Made by a program: the position numbers and the translations under genes. Of a stretch of DNA of 42,406 nt, positions 1-8,691 are shown one piece after another (positions within the stretch are counted from its first letter, which is position 1; the number at the start of each line of letters is the position of its first letter). The DNA comes from Candidatus Nanopelagicaceae bacterium. GTDB taxonomy: Bacteria > Actinomycetota > Actinomycetes > Nanopelagicales > Nanopelagicaceae. Under the pieces are notes generated by a model. The model did not search any database. It saw only the letters and a list, made by a program, of their open reading frames with translations, and was not told the DNA's origin. Location: assembly GCA_018883345.1 (NCBI GenBank), contig VEQG01000011.1, forward strand, positions 1 to 42,406, read 5' to 3'.

Positions 1-832
1 TATTTGAATTGGTAAAGGTGCGAGATTTTGGTAGCGCGATTTTCTGGCCATGTACTTCGACCACATTGTTATCGCCATCAGTACCTGAAATTTGGCCACG
101 AACTAAGTTTGATTGACCCAGGAAGTTAGCTACGAATGCGGTTTTTGGCGATTCGTAGAGATCTTCTGGAGTACCCATCTGCTCTATGCGTCCTTCATTC
201 ATAACAGCGATGGTGTCAGCCATGGTCATGGCCTCTTCTTGATCGTGAGTTACGTGAACGAAGGTAAGACCAACTTGAGTTTGAATCCACTTAAGTTCGA
301 TCTGCATTTGGCGGCGAAGTTTTAGATCAAGGGCGCCAAGTGGTTCATCAAGCAGAAGAAGTGCTGGCTTATTAACAATCGCGCGAGCTAGCGCGATGCG
401 CTGTTGTTGTCCGCCAGATAATTGAGTTGGCTTACGATCTGCTAAATGCGGTAGTTCAACTAAATTCAGAACTCGTTCGACTTCTGATTTAACATCTTTA
501 ATGCCGCGGCGGCGCATACCAAATGCCACGTTCTCAAAGATTGAAAGATGCGGAAAGAGCGCGTAGTTCTGAAAGACCGTGTTGATTGGTCGTTGATATG
601 GACGCAGATCAGTAATCTCTTGATCACCAATATGTAGAGTGCCTTTGGTTGGTTCTTCAAGACCAGCAATCATTCGCAGTGTGGTGGTCTTGCCGCAACC
701 TGATGGTCCAAGAAGTGCAAAGAATGAACCAGCAGGAATCGTCAACGACAAATCGTTTACAGCAGTGAAATCACCATATTCCTTGGTGACGTTAGTTAAC
801 TTGAGGTCGCCTCGCGCAGTAGCTATTGCCAC
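1..832 (-). CDS. potA: Polyamine ABC transporter ATP-binding protein PotA (3' end outside window)
   Basis: This is the ATPase subunit of a spermidine/putrescine-type importer; it sits on the cytoplasmic face and powers uptake of ligand delivered by the neighbouring PotD-like protein. About 277 residues are visible and the C-terminal TOBE region runs off the left edge. Motifs seen in order are Walker A GPSGCGKTT, the Q-loop FQNYALFPH, the ABC signature LSGGQQQR, Walker B LLLLDEP with LGALD, and the switch histidine in VTHDQEEAM. The start is GTG at 832. It is the only start codon between the in-frame stop at 842-844 and the conserved domain. The potD stop lies 5 bases upstream and there is no good Shine-Dalgarno site, so translation is probably coupled to potD. 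Closely related ABC ATPases serve other substrates; the PotD neighbour supports polyamines. Confidence 0.92.
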   Translation of the reverse strand, partial: MAIATARGDLKLTNVTKEYGDFTAVNDLSLTIPAGSFFALLGPSGCGKTTTLRMIAGLEEPTKGTLHIGDQEITDLRPYQRPINTVFQNYALFPHLSIFENVAFGMRRRGIKDVKSEVERVLNLVELPHLADRKPTQLSGGQQQRIALARAIVNKPALLLLDEPLGALDLKLRRQMQIELKWIQTQVGLTFVHVTHDQEEAMTMADTIAVMNEGRIEQMGTPEDLYESPKTAFVANFLGQSNLVRGQISGTDGDNNVVEVHGQKIALPKSRTFTNSN

Positions 833-837
833 TTTAC

Positions 838-2010
838 TTAGTTACCAGCGGCCTTTTGGAATGCATCGGTGAACTCGGTCTCCTCTGCAGGTGTTAACGC
901 ACGGAATACTTGCAACTTAGATTGAGTCGCAGCTGATGGGAAGATCAATTCATTATCAACTAATGATGGATCGACATCTGCCATCGCTTCTTGTGCGCCC
1001 TTAACTGGCGTAATGTAATTAACGTATGCCGCTACTTTTGCCGCAACAACTGGGTCGTAGTAGTAATTAATTAGCTGCTCGACCTTATCTTTATTCTGTG
1101 CAGTGCTTGGAATAATGAAGTTGTCAGCTGAGATAGTTCCGCCTGATTCTGGAATTGCGAAGTCAAACTTGCCATCGTTCTCTGCTGCAAGCTGGAAGGC
1201 ATCTCCTGACCAACCGATAACCGCTACGCAGTCACCTGAGATCAAGTCTTCCTTGTAATCATTACCCTTAACTTGGCGGATAAATCCATCTGAAATCTTC
1301 TTCTCTAGGAAGTCGATTGCGTTGTAATACTGATCAGCGGTGAACTTAGAGATATCTACGCCTTGCGCCATCATGATCACGCCAACGGTGTCGCGAAGCT
1401 CTGAAAGAACTTCAATCTTGCCCTTATTTGCAGGTGCAAATAGATCATCTAGTGTGCGAACACCATTTGGAATTTTTTCCTTGTTCCACGTAAAGCCGCC
1501 CATGATGCCTTGCCAGGTAAGTGAGTAATCACGACCGGTGTCATAAGGAACACTTGCCAGTGAATCAATAATGTTCTTTGAATTTGGAATATTTGCTTTA
1601 TCTAACTTCTGCGCATAACCAAGACGGATATAGCGCGCTGCCATCCAGTCGGTTGGGCAGATTAAGTCATAACCAATATCTTTATTTAACTTTAATTGAC
1701 CTTGAACTTTTCCGTAGAACTCATCGTTATCGTTGTAATCTTCCAAGTACTTAACGTTGATTCCGGTTTCAGAGATGAAATCTTCTAGAGTTGGATAAAC
1801 CTTTGCATCGCTGTCGTAATCTAAATAAAGAGTCCAGTTACCCCAACGCACATCAGCATCTGATCCACCGCCGCCACCACATGCAGCAAGAAGTGAACCT
1901 GCACCAACTGCACCTGCGCCAGCTAAAACTGAGCGACGTGAGACGCGAGACTTTGCGAGCGCCTTTAGTTCATTGAGCATTGAATCTTGCTCGGACATAC
2001 CTTGTGACAT
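838..2010 (-). CDS. potD: PotD-like polyamine-binding lipoprotein with Tat signal
   Basis: This is the extracytoplasmic substrate-binding protein of a spermidine/putrescine ABC importer (390 aa). The N-terminus has a twin-arginine motif (SRRSVLAG, R25-R26), a short hydrophobic stretch and a lipobox LLAAC with Cys44. It is therefore predicted to be exported folded by Tat and lipid-anchored. A glycine-rich linker follows, then a bilobal periplasmic-binding fold that begins with WGNWTLYLDYD and contains PTDWMAARY and AVIGWSGDAFQLA, as in the PotD/PotF family. The ATG at 2010 is preceded by GAAAGG six bases away. It lies 66 bases downstream of an aldehyde dehydrogenase gene and 5 bases before potA, so the three probably form one operon. 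Exact ligand (putrescine, spermidine or another amine) cannot be read from the sequence. Confidence 0.88.
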   Translation of the reverse strand: MSQGMSEQDSMLNELKALAKSRVSRRSVLAGAGAVGAGSLLAACGGGGGSDADVRWGNWTLYLDYDSDAKVYPTLEDFISETGINVKYLEDYNDNDEFYGKVQGQLKLNKDIGYDLICPTDWMAARYIRLGYAQKLDKANIPNSKNIIDSLASVPYDTGRDYSLTWQGIMGGFTWNKEKIPNGVRTLDDLFAPANKGKIEVLSELRDTVGVIMMAQGVDISKFTADQYYNAIDFLEKKISDGFIRQVKGNDYKEDLISGDCVAVIGWSGDAFQLAAENDGKFDFAIPESGGTISADNFIIPSTAQNKDKVEQLINYYYDPVVAAKVAAYVNYITPVKGAQEAMADVDPSLVDNELIFPSAATQSKLQVFRALTPAEETEFTDAFQKAAGN

Positions 2011-2076
2011 TGGGAGCCTTTCTGGTCAGCTAAATATGCGGGAATACTAACCCCCGACGGGCGATTTTTGGAGAGT

Positions 2077-3504
2077 TTAAGCGTTGAGATTTGTCATCAC
2101 ATGCTTAATTCGAGTGTAATCCTCAAATCCATATGCGCTTAAATCTTTGCCATAACCACTTCGCTTGTAACCACCATGAGGCATCTCAGCTACCACTGGG
2201 ATATGGCAGTTAATCCAGACGCAACCAAAGTCAAAGGCGCGTGAAAGACGCATTGCGCGGCCATGATTTGAAGTCCAGATAGATGAGGCCAAGCCATATT
2301 CCACGCCATTGGCCATGCGAATCGCTTCTGCTTCATCTTTGAACTTCTGGACCGTGATTACTGGTCCGAAAATCTCTTCCTGAATATGGCGATCGCTCTG
2401 CTTTAGATCGGCAATCACAGTTGGCTCGATAAAGAAACCATCTCGGGCAACTTGCTTACCGCCTGCAACCACTCTGGCGTGTGAAGGTACTTCATTTAAA
2501 AAGCCGGTGACGCGAGCTAATTGGTTGGCATTATTTACCGGACCAAAGAGCGCATCGTCTTCACTTGGCGCACCGGTCTTGAGACCCTTTGCTTGGTGGG
2601 CAATTAGCTCAACAAATTCTTCGTAAGCGCTCTCTTCGACAATCACGCGAGTAGCTGCGGTGCAATCTTGTCCCGCATTAAAAAAACCTGTGATTGCAAT
2701 AGTTTCTGCCGCAGTCTTTAGATCTGCATCTGCGAAAACCACAACTGGTGCTTTGCCACCAAGTTCTAGGTGCACTCGCTTTAAAGATTTTGAAGCTGCC
2801 TCAGCAACTTGCATACCAGCACGCACTGAACCAGTTAGTGAAACCATGGCAGGTGTTGCATGATCAATTAACATCTTGCCAGTTTCGCGTTCTCCCGTAA
2901 CTACGTTGAACACACCGTTTGGTAAAAATTCGCTCATTACATTTGCCATCAAAATTGTTGACATCGGTGTGGTCTCTGATGGTTTTAAAACTACAGTGTT
3001 GCCTGCTGCAATAGCTGGTGCCCACTTCCAAACCGCCATCATCATCGGATAGTTCCAAGGTGTAACTTGCGCGCAAACACCAATTGGTTCGCGACGAATA
3101 AATGAGGTCATGCCGCGCATATATTCGCCAGCAGATTTACCTTCTAAATTGCGAGCTGCGCCAGCGAAGAAGCGAATTTGATCGACCATTGGTGGGATCT
3201 CTTCGGATGCCGTTAATCCCAGTGGCTTGCCAGTGTTCTTTGTTTCAGTTGCGATAAATTCTTCAGCACGTGATTCGATTGCATCAGCAATTTTCAATAA
3301 CGCACGTTGACGCTCAGATGGCGTGGTGTCGCGCCACTCTTCAAATGCATTAGCTGCCGCAGACATCGCCGCATCAATATCGGCTTGATTAGATTTCGGT
3401 GCCTCCGCATATGCCTTGCCTGTTGAAGGATCGACAATTTGAGTGGTTTCGCCAGATGAAGATTGAACCGACTTACCGTTGATGAAATTCGCAATTTTTT
3501 CCAT
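2077..3504 (-). CDS. Gamma-aminobutyraldehyde dehydrogenase-like NAD(P)-dependent aldehyde dehydrogenase
   Basis: This is a 475-residue ALDH superfamily enzyme that oxidises an aldehyde to a carboxylate with NAD(P)+. Catalytic features are visible: PWNYP with Asn151, ELGGK with the general base Glu247, and GQDCTAATR with the nucleophile Cys281. The sequence resembles the 4-aminobutyraldehyde dehydrogenase branch (PatD/PuuC-like). Its position directly upstream of potD and potA suggests that it oxidises aminobutyraldehyde formed from imported putrescine, yielding GABA. No amine oxidase or transaminase that would form the aldehyde is in the window. No Shine-Dalgarno site precedes the ATG at 3504, but a TAAAGT hexamer ends exactly 7 bases before it, suggesting a leaderless transcript. 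Betaine aldehyde dehydrogenase is the main alternative. Confidence 0.82.
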   Translation of the reverse strand: MEKIANFINGKSVQSSSGETTQIVDPSTGKAYAEAPKSNQADIDAAMSAAANAFEEWRDTTPSERQRALLKIADAIESRAEEFIATETKNTGKPLGLTASEEIPPMVDQIRFFAGAARNLEGKSAGEYMRGMTSFIRREPIGVCAQVTPWNYPMMMAVWKWAPAIAAGNTVVLKPSETTPMSTILMANVMSEFLPNGVFNVVTGERETGKMLIDHATPAMVSLTGSVRAGMQVAEAASKSLKRVHLELGGKAPVVVFADADLKTAAETIAITGFFNAGQDCTAATRVIVEESAYEEFVELIAHQAKGLKTGAPSEDDALFGPVNNANQLARVTGFLNEVPSHARVVAGGKQVARDGFFIEPTVIADLKQSDRHIQEEIFGPVITVQKFKDEAEAIRMANGVEYGLASSIWTSNHGRAMRLSRAFDFGCVWINCHIPVVAEMPHGGYKRSGYGKDLSAYGFEDYTRIKHVMTNLNA

Positions 3505-3511
3505 GCGAGCT

Positions 3512-3517
3512 ACTTTA
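3512..3517 (-). promoter_or_regulatory. Putative -10 hexamer for leaderless aldehyde dehydrogenase mRNA
   Basis: TAAAGT on the minus strand is followed by 7 bases and then the ATG at 3504, placing the expected transcription start at or next to the start codon. No Shine-Dalgarno sequence is present. The site lies in the short gap after rlmN (stop at 3528-3530). No convincing -35 box was seen. Confidence 0.45.
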
Positions 3518-3527
3518 GTGAAAAAAG

Positions 3528-4640
3528 TTATTTATTTGAAGATTCGCTGGCCGCTAATTGGCCACAGGCGCCGTCGATTTCGCGGCCACGGGTATCACGG
3601 ACCGTAACTGGTACGCCATAGCTTTCTAGGACGCGTACAAATTCCTTTTGATCTGCCGGACGAGAGGCGGTCCACTTAGAACCAGGAGTTGGGTTAAGCG
3701 GAATTAAATTGACGTGGGCATTGCGACTTTTAAGTAGTTTGCCCAAGAGATCTGCGCGCCAAGCTTGATCATTAATATCTTTAATTAGCGCATATTCAAT
3801 TGAGTAGCGTCTTCCGGTTTTCTTTGCATATGCATCAGCTGCCGCCAAAATTTCGCGAACTTTATAACGGGTATTAATTGGCACCAAAGAGTCACGAAGT
3901 TCATCATCTGGAGTGTGTAGCGATACTGCCAAAGTTACAGGTAAACCTTCTTCAGTAAATTTCTCAACGCCTGGCACCAAACCAACTGTAGATAAAGTTA
4001 CCGAACGCGCAGAAATGCCTAAACCATCTGGATTTGGCGAAGTAATGTTTCGAATGGTCTGCACCACTGCTTTGTAATTGGCAAGTGGTTCACCCATTCC
4101 CATAAATACAATATTCGATAGACGAATTGGTTCTCCACCCATTTCGCCAGATGCACAGAGCCTTGCCGCATTCACAATCTGCTCGGTAATTTCTCCCGCA
4201 GTTAAATTTCGCTTTAAACCACCTTGGCCTGTTGCGCAGAATGGGCAGGCCATGCCACAACCAGCTTGCGATGAAATACATACTGTTGCGCGATCTGGAT
4301 ATTTCATTAAAACTGATTCAACCAAGGTGCCATCGTGCAGTCGCCACAAATCTTTTCTGGTGAGACCACTATCGGTCTGCAAAGTGCGCACTAATTCCAT
4401 TAGCTTTGGTGTAAATGCATTCGCGATTTTTTCCCGCATATCTGCAGGAATATCACTCCATTTTTCGGGATCTGTTTCTAAATGTGTGTAGTAATGAACT
4501 GCTACTTGATTGGCTCTAAAGGCCGGAATACCAAGTTCTTCACAGAGCGCTTTGCGCTCCTCTTTGCTCATATCAGCTAGGTGTTTAGGAGCTTTCTGCT
4601 TCTGTTTCGGCTCGTCAAATATCAGCGGTAAATCACTCAT
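3528..4640 (-). CDS. rlmN: Dual-specificity 23S rRNA/tRNA adenine C2-methyltransferase RlmN
   Basis: This radical-SAM enzyme methylates C2 of A2503 in 23S rRNA and A37 of some tRNAs, affecting decoding fidelity and the peptide exit tunnel. The protein is 370 aa, a normal length. The [4Fe-4S] cluster motif CGMACPFC gives Cys128, Cys132 and Cys135. Cys121 (in ATVCISSQ) and Cys359 (in DGACGQL) match the two mechanistic cysteines of the E. coli enzyme, so activity is expected. GMGEPLANY is the family's conserved SAM-site segment. The ATG overlaps the cdsA stop as ATGA, so it is translationally coupled at the end of the rpsB-tsf-pyrH-frr-cdsA-rlmN cluster. Confidence 0.96.
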   Translation of the reverse strand: MSDLPLIFDEPKQKQKAPKHLADMSKEERKALCEELGIPAFRANQVAVHYYTHLETDPEKWSDIPADMREKIANAFTPKLMELVRTLQTDSGLTRKDLWRLHDGTLVESVLMKYPDRATVCISSQAGCGMACPFCATGQGGLKRNLTAGEITEQIVNAARLCASGEMGGEPIRLSNIVFMGMGEPLANYKAVVQTIRNITSPNPDGLGISARSVTLSTVGLVPGVEKFTEEGLPVTLAVSLHTPDDELRDSLVPINTRYKVREILAAADAYAKKTGRRYSIEYALIKDINDQAWRADLLGKLLKSRNAHVNLIPLNPTPGSKWTASRPADQKEFVRVLESYGVPVTVRDTRGREIDGACGQLAASESSNK

Positions 4641-5482
4641 GAGTAATACTTAACTAGCTCTAAAACCAACCAGAGAGCTGGCGCAGTTAAAACTATTGAA
4701 TCTAAGCGATCCATAATCCCGCCATGACCTGGCAATAAATTACCCATATCTTTAATTGCAAAATCGCGCTTTATTGATGATTCGATTAAATCACCTGTGG
4801 TGGCAGTTAAGACCGCGATTAATCCAATCCCAGCACCAATCCAGCCATTTAAATCAAGTAGATAGGTAAAGGCTAGATAACCACCTATTGCAGTGAAAAT
4901 AATTGATCCTGCTAGACCTTCCCAAGATTTCTTTGGCGAAATGTGTGGGGCCATTGGATGCTTTCCGATTAATACGCCAACTAGATAACCAAAGGTATCG
5001 TTGCAGGAGACAAGAACAATTAAAGTCATCACGTTTCCAAAGCCAGAAGCTGGTCGCGCAAGCAAAATTGCAAAGCACATTAAGAAAGGCAGATACACCA
5101 GTGCAAAAATCGAAGCGCTGGCGCTTTTTACAAAACCTTTAGGTCCTTTGCGAAGCAAACCAATCAAAATTAAACCTAGCGCGATTGCCGCTCCGACTGC
5201 AAGTGCGCGGATGCCGCCAAACCAGGTGGCGGCAGATAAACCAATGGTGCTTATTAAAAGCGATCTATATGAAACATAAGTATCGGTAGTGCTAAATGCC
5301 GAAGCTAACTCTTTGATCGCAAGTGAAACTGCAACTGCGACCACAATCGCAATGCCAAAACGGAAGAATGAAAGTAGCGCCCAAATAAGCGCTATTAACG
5401 AGAGCGATACCGCAATCGATGGCAGTAATTTGCGCCCAGCGCGCTTATTAATTGCCTCGTTGATTGAGTGCAGGTCGCTCAT
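4637..5482 (-). CDS. cdsA: Phosphatidate cytidylyltransferase (CDP-diacylglycerol synthase)
   Basis: CdsA is an integral membrane enzyme that converts phosphatidic acid and CTP to CDP-diacylglycerol, the precursor of phosphatidylinositol, phosphatidylglycerol and cardiolipin. The 281-residue protein has roughly eight hydrophobic segments. Near the C-terminus it carries the CDP-DAG synthase signature, seen as [11 protein letters not shown] followed by [14 protein letters not shown]. The GDLIESS stretch just before it is also typical. The start ATG shares one base with the frr stop (TAATG), and its TGA overlaps the rlmN start, so it is embedded in a coupled operon. Its position after frr is conserved in many bacteria. 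Confidence 0.95.
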   Translation of the reverse strand: MSDLHSINEAINKRAGRKLLPSIAVSLSLIALIWALLSFFRFGIAIVVAVAVSLAIKELASAFSTTDTYVSYRSLLISTIGLSAATWFGGIRALAVGAAIALGLILIGLLRKGPKGFVKSASASIFALVYLPFLMCFAILLARPASGFGNVMTLIVLVSCNDTFGYLVGVLIGKHPMAPHISPKKSWEGLAGSIIFTAIGGYLAFTYLLDLNGWIGAGIGLIAVLTATTGDLIESSIKRDFAIKDMGNLLPGHGGIMDRLDSIVLTAPALWLVLELVKYYS

Positions 5483-6045
5483 TAGACCTCTAGAAGTTCA
5501 GCTTCTTTATGCTTAAGAAGTTCGTCAATCTTGGTGGTGTGATCACCGGTGTGCTTCTCTAGCTCTTTTTCAGCTCGAGCTAAATCATCCTTAGAGATCG
5601 CGCCATCTTTTTCCAACTTTTCCAACGCTTCTTTGACTGCGCGGCGAATGTTGCGAATTGAAACTTTTGAATCCTCGCCCTTTGATTTAGCGAGTTTGAT
5701 GTACTCCTTGCGGCGTTCTTCAGTTAATTGCGGGAAATTAATACGGATTGAAACACCATCATTACTTGGGTTTACACCTAAATCTGATTCGCGAAGCGCC
5801 TTTTCGATTGAGGCCATTGCGCCTTTATCAAAAGGATTAATTATCGCTACGCGAGCTTCCGGGACCTGCACAGAAGCTAGCTGATTTAGAGCAGTTGGTG
5901 CACCGTAATAATCAACGATTACTTTATTGAAAAGTGATGGATGAGCGCGGCCAGTGCGGATAGAAGCTAAATCTTCTTTAGCTACATCTACGGCCTTATT
6001 CATTTTACTTACGCCATCATTCATGATGGTTGTTATGTCGCTCAT
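5482..6045 (-). CDS. frr: Ribosome recycling factor
   Basis: RRF (187 aa) works with EF-G to split the post-termination ribosome complex in the cytoplasm. The sequence shows the expected all-helical domain I interrupted by the small beta domain. Conserved stretches include SIRTGRAHPSLF, FDKGAMASIEKALRESDLG and INFPQLTEERRKEYIKLAK. The start is supported by AAGGA seven bases before the ATG at 6045. It lies between pyrH and cdsA, as in many bacterial genomes. Confidence 0.97.
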   Translation of the reverse strand: MSDITTIMNDGVSKMNKAVDVAKEDLASIRTGRAHPSLFNKVIVDYYGAPTALNQLASVQVPEARVAIINPFDKGAMASIEKALRESDLGVNPSNDGVSIRINFPQLTEERRKEYIKLAKSKGEDSKVSIRNIRRAVKEALEKLEKDGAISKDDLARAEKELEKHTGDHTTKIDELLKHKEAELLEV

Positions 6046-6073
6046 GGGTTTCCTTTTTATTCCTTAATTAACT

Positions 6074-6784
6074 CTAATTAACAAGTGTTCCAATTTTTTC
6101 GCCCTTAACAGCGCGAGCGATATTTCCATTGTTCATTAAATCAAAGACCACGATTGGTAATTTATTTTCGCGGCAAAGGCTAAAAGCTGCGGCATCTGCA
6201 ACCGCTAATGATTTAGAGAGCACTTCATCGTAAGAAATGTTGTCGAACTTTGTCGCGTTGGCATCTTTGCGAGGATCCGCGTTGTAGACACCATCCACAC
6301 CGCTCTTTGCAAGCAGTAGTGCGTTTGCACCAATTTCAAGTGCGCGTTGCGCTGCAACCGTATCGGTCGTAAAGAACGGCATTCCAGCGCCAGCACCGAA
6401 AATTACAATGCGACCTTTTTCTAAGTGGCGAATTGCACGTCGTGGAATGTATGGCTCAGCTACTTGCCCCATAGAAATTGCAGTTTGTACTCGGGTATCT
6501 ACCCCTTGTTTTTCAAGGAAATCTTGGAGCGCTAAGCAGTTCATAACTGTTCCGAGCATTCCCATGTAGTCAGCTCTAGAGCGTTCCATGCCGCGAGTTT
6601 GTAATTCGGCGCCGCGGAAATAATTACCGCCACCGACCACGATTGCAACTTGCGTGCCATTTTTTACGACATCTGCAATTTGCTTTGCGATGGCTTGAAC
6701 TACATCTGGATCGACTCCGATGCCCTTTTCGCCACCAAAAACTTCTCCAGAAAGTTTAAGGAGCACTCTTCCATAACCTGGCAT
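6074..6784 (-). CDS. pyrH: UMP kinase
   Basis: PyrH phosphorylates UMP to UDP with ATP for pyrimidine nucleotide synthesis and belongs to the amino-acid-kinase fold, normally as a GTP-activated, UTP-inhibited hexamer. The visible features are [11 protein letters not shown] at the N-terminus, [10 protein letters not shown], the DTRVQTAI segment and [12 protein letters not shown] choose the ATG at 6784 (236 aa). GAAGGGAG lies five bases upstream, and the first in-frame start (TTG at 6799) would place the start codon inside that ribosome-binding site. It sits between tsf and frr. A perfect-arm palindrome lies in the gap to tsf. Confidence 0.95.
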   Translation of the reverse strand: MPGYGRVLLKLSGEVFGGEKGIGVDPDVVQAIAKQIADVVKNGTQVAIVVGGGNYFRGAELQTRGMERSRADYMGMLGTVMNCLALQDFLEKQGVDTRVQTAISMGQVAEPYIPRRAIRHLEKGRIVIFGAGAGMPFFTTDTVAAQRALEIGANALLLAKSGVDGVYNADPRKDANATKFDNISYDEVLSKSLAVADAAAFSLCRENKLPIVVFDLMNNGNIARAVKGEKIGTLVN

Positions 6785-6817
6785 GAGTGCTCCCTTCAAC
6801 TTCTGTTTAAAGCTCTT

Positions 6818-6834
6818 ACTAACTTGAAGTTAGT
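6818..6834 (-). repeat. 17-base palindrome between tsf and pyrH
   Basis: The sequence reads ACTAACTT, one central base, AAGTTAGT, an exact inverted repeat 3 bases after the tsf stop. In RNA it can form a 6-bp stem with a TTCAA loop. It is not followed by a T-run, so it is more likely a processing, stability or partial attenuation element than an intrinsic terminator. Confidence 0.55.
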
Positions 6835-6837
6835 TTA

Positions 6838-7665
6838 TTACTGACCAACGCGGAAACGTGAGAAGGCCTTAACCGCGGTTTGCGCCTCATCAAGAATCTG
6901 CTGGACAGTCTTCTTTGCATCCTTTGCGAATGCCTGCTCAAGAAGTGAAACTTCCTTCACGAAACCGGTTACGCGACCTTCAACAATCTTTGAAAGCGCT
7001 GCTTCTGGCTTGCCTTCTTCGCGAGCAGTCTCTTCAGCGATACGACGTTCGTTCTCGATTAGATCGGCAGGAACATCTTCACGCTTTACGAACTGTGGTG
7101 CAAAAGCTGCGATGTGCTGAGCTACATCGCGACCAACTTCGATTGCTTCCTTAGTTAGCGAAATTAGTACGCCAACTTGTGGAGGCAAATCTGGGCTGGT
7201 CTTGTGAAGATAGATACCTACTGGGCCACCTTCGTAAACAGTTACACGACGAACTTCGATGCGCTCACCAAGAGTCGCATTTGCTTCATCAACATGCTGC
7301 TGTACAGAACGTCCTGGTGCAATTTCAGATGAAAGGAAAGCCGCAACATCTGCGCTCTTTACCTTTAGTAGGTGATCTACTAATTCATCGCCAAGTGCTT
7401 GGAAGCGATCGCCTTTAGCCACGAAATCTGTTTCGCAGTTAAGCTCGAGCATCACACCTAAATCGCCAGATGACTTTGCAACTACTAAACCATTAGAAGT
7501 TGTACGTCCTTCGCGCTTTGTTACGCCCTTTAAGCCTTTAACACGAATGATTTCTACAGCTTTGTCGTAATCGCCATTCGCTTCATCAAGCGCCTTCTTG
7601 CAATCCAGCATTCCTGCTGCAGTTGCTTCACGTAAACGCTTTACATCTTCTGCTGTGTAACTCAC
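6838..7665 (-). CDS. tsf: Elongation factor Ts
   Basis: EF-Ts (275 aa) is the guanine nucleotide exchange factor that regenerates EF-Tu-GTP. The N-terminal UBA-like region ([19 protein letters not shown]) is followed by the conserved exchange signature [15 protein letters not shown] and two core repeats. The start is GTG at 7665, whose GTGA overlaps the rpsB stop by four bases, indicating translational coupling so that S2 and EF-Ts are made together. Gene order rpsB-tsf is nearly universal in bacteria. Confidence 0.97.
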   Translation of the reverse strand: MSYTAEDVKRLREATAAGMLDCKKALDEANGDYDKAVEIIRVKGLKGVTKREGRTTSNGLVVAKSSGDLGVMLELNCETDFVAKGDRFQALGDELVDHLLKVKSADVAAFLSSEIAPGRSVQQHVDEANATLGERIEVRRVTVYEGGPVGIYLHKTSPDLPPQVGVLISLTKEAIEVGRDVAQHIAAFAPQFVKREDVPADLIENERRIAEETAREEGKPEAALSKIVEGRVTGFVKEVSLLEQAFAKDAKKTVQQILDEAQTAVKAFSRFRVGQ

Positions 7666-8465
7666 TTTGATTCAGTCGCTCCTTCGAGAATTTCTTTCTC
7701 CCAATCAGCAAGTGGTTCGCCCGCTGCAACTTCTGCAACTGCGCCATCCTTGTTTTCTTCAGCGGTCTTTGATGCCTGAGCAGAACGCGCCTGTAGGCCA
7801 GCTGCAATCGCATCAGCGATAACGCGTGTTAGCAGACCGATTGAACGGATTGCATCGTCGTTACCTGGAATCTTGTAATCAACTTCATCTGGATCGCAAT
7901 TTGTATCCAAGATTGCAATAACTGGAATACCTAGCTTCTTAGCTTCCTGAACTGCAAGGTGTTCCTTCTTGGTATCTACAACCCAGATTGCTGCAGGCAG
8001 CTTGGTCATGTTGCGGATACCGTCAAGGTTCTTGGTTAGCTTCTCGCGTTCGCGGCGGAGAACTAGAAGTTCTTTCTTTGTAAGTAGCTGATCGTTAGCT
8101 GCTTCAAGAGCTTCCAATTCCTTAAGGCGCTGGATTCGCTTGTAAACAGTTGGGAAGTTGGTAAGCATGCCGCCCAACCAACGCTCAGTTACAGATGGCA
8201 TACCTACGCGCTGTGACTGTTGAATGATTGGTTCTTGTGCTTGCTTCTTTGTTCCAACGAAAAGAATGTTTCCACCCTTTGCAACTGTGTCTTTTACGAA
8301 TTCATAAGCTGAATCGATTAGACCCAATGATTGCTGGATGTCGATAATGTAGATGCCATTGCGTTCTGTGAAAATAAAACGCTTCATCTTTGGATTCCAA
8401 CGACGTGTCTGATGTCCGAAGTGAACACCGCTGTCGAGGAGTTCGCGCATTGTTACAACTGCCAC
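7662..8465 (-). CDS. rpsB: 30S ribosomal protein S2
   Basis: S2 (267 aa with this start) binds the head-body junction of the small subunit. The N-terminus [22 protein letters not shown] is typical, as are [20 protein letters not shown] and the IVDTKKE-like region. The start is GTG at 8465. AAGGAG lies nine bases upstream, and homologs begin at MAVVTM. The frame stays open a further 34 codons upstream to 8567, but that stretch is leader RNA containing stem-loops, not S2 sequence. The C-terminal tail beyond about residue 230 is acidic and Ala-rich, as often seen in actinobacteria. It is the first gene of the cluster and probably autoregulated through its leader. Confidence 0.96.
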   Translation of the reverse strand: MAVVTMRELLDSGVHFGHQTRRWNPKMKRFIFTERNGIYIIDIQQSLGLIDSAYEFVKDTVAKGGNILFVGTKKQAQEPIIQQSQRVGMPSVTERWLGGMLTNFPTVYKRIQRLKELEALEAANDQLLTKKELLVLRREREKLTKNLDGIRNMTKLPAAIWVVDTKKEHLAVQEAKKLGIPVIAILDTNCDPDEVDYKIPGNDDAIRSIGLLTRVIADAIAAGLQARSAQASKTAEENKDGAVAEVAAGEPLADWEKEILEGATESK

Positions 8466-8483
8466 TTGGGCACGCTCCTTTTT

Positions 8484-8554
8484 CAGTTTCGAACTTGTCG
8501 AAACTGCACTCGGTTGTCGAGCTAAACGATTTGTTTGGCTCCCTCGCATCGTTT
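8484..8554 (-). promoter_or_regulatory. Structured 5' leader of rpsB (three stem-loops)
   Basis: In transcript order there are three hairpins. The first is a 7-bp stem, AAACGAT pairing with ATCGTTT (8524-8530 with 8548-8554). The second is a short 4-bp CTCG/CGAG stem with a 5-base loop (8509-8521). The third is a perfect 9-bp stem, CAGTTTCGA pairing with TCGAAACTG (8484-8492 with 8498-8506), loop CAAGT. The last stem abuts the AAAAAGGAG ribosome-binding region of rpsB. This arrangement suits control of translation initiation, for example by S2 itself, as is known for rpsB in other bacteria. The regulator is inferred. Confidence 0.6.
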
Positions 8555-8601
8555 GAACTGTGCTCACCTAAGTAAGACCGAGGTTCATCCCCGAACAGAT
8601 A

Positions 8602-8630
8602 AATCTGGAGGGTTGATGCTGTGATGTCAC
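8602..8630 (-). promoter_or_regulatory. Candidate rpsB promoter
   Basis: GTGACA (8625-8630) matches five of six -35 consensus bases and is followed after 17 bases by CAGATT (8602-8607), a weak -10. It lies between the putative xerC terminator hairpins and the rpsB leader. The weak -10 keeps this tentative. Confidence 0.3.
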
Positions 8631-8681
8631 TGATTGGCCTAAACCCATCAGTGCGGGCGAAATTCTAGCTGCGGGCTAGAA
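8628..8681 (-). terminator. Two hairpins after xerC, possible weak terminator
   Basis: Just after the xerC stop the minus strand reads TTCTAGC, loop CCGCA, GCTAGAA (8663-8681), a perfect 7-bp stem followed by only three T residues. A second perfect 7-bp stem, CACTGAT with ATCAGTG and a 12-base loop, follows at 8628-8653. Together they may separate xerC transcription from rpsB, but neither has a long T-tract, so read-through is possible. Confidence 0.4.
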
Positions 8682-8691
8682 AATAGAGAAA

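Noticed and set aside
4078-4491. Plus-strand 137-codon ORF opposite rlmN, and similar long antisense ORFs (for example 14390-14917, 19301-19657)
   Set aside because: They are antisense shadows of well-conserved genes, with no recognisable domains or ribosome-binding sites.
8466-8567. N-terminal extension of RpsB in the open frame upstream of GTG 8465
   Set aside because: S2 homologs begin at the AVVTMRELL segment, a strong AAGGAG precedes GTG 8465, and the upstream stretch forms hairpins.
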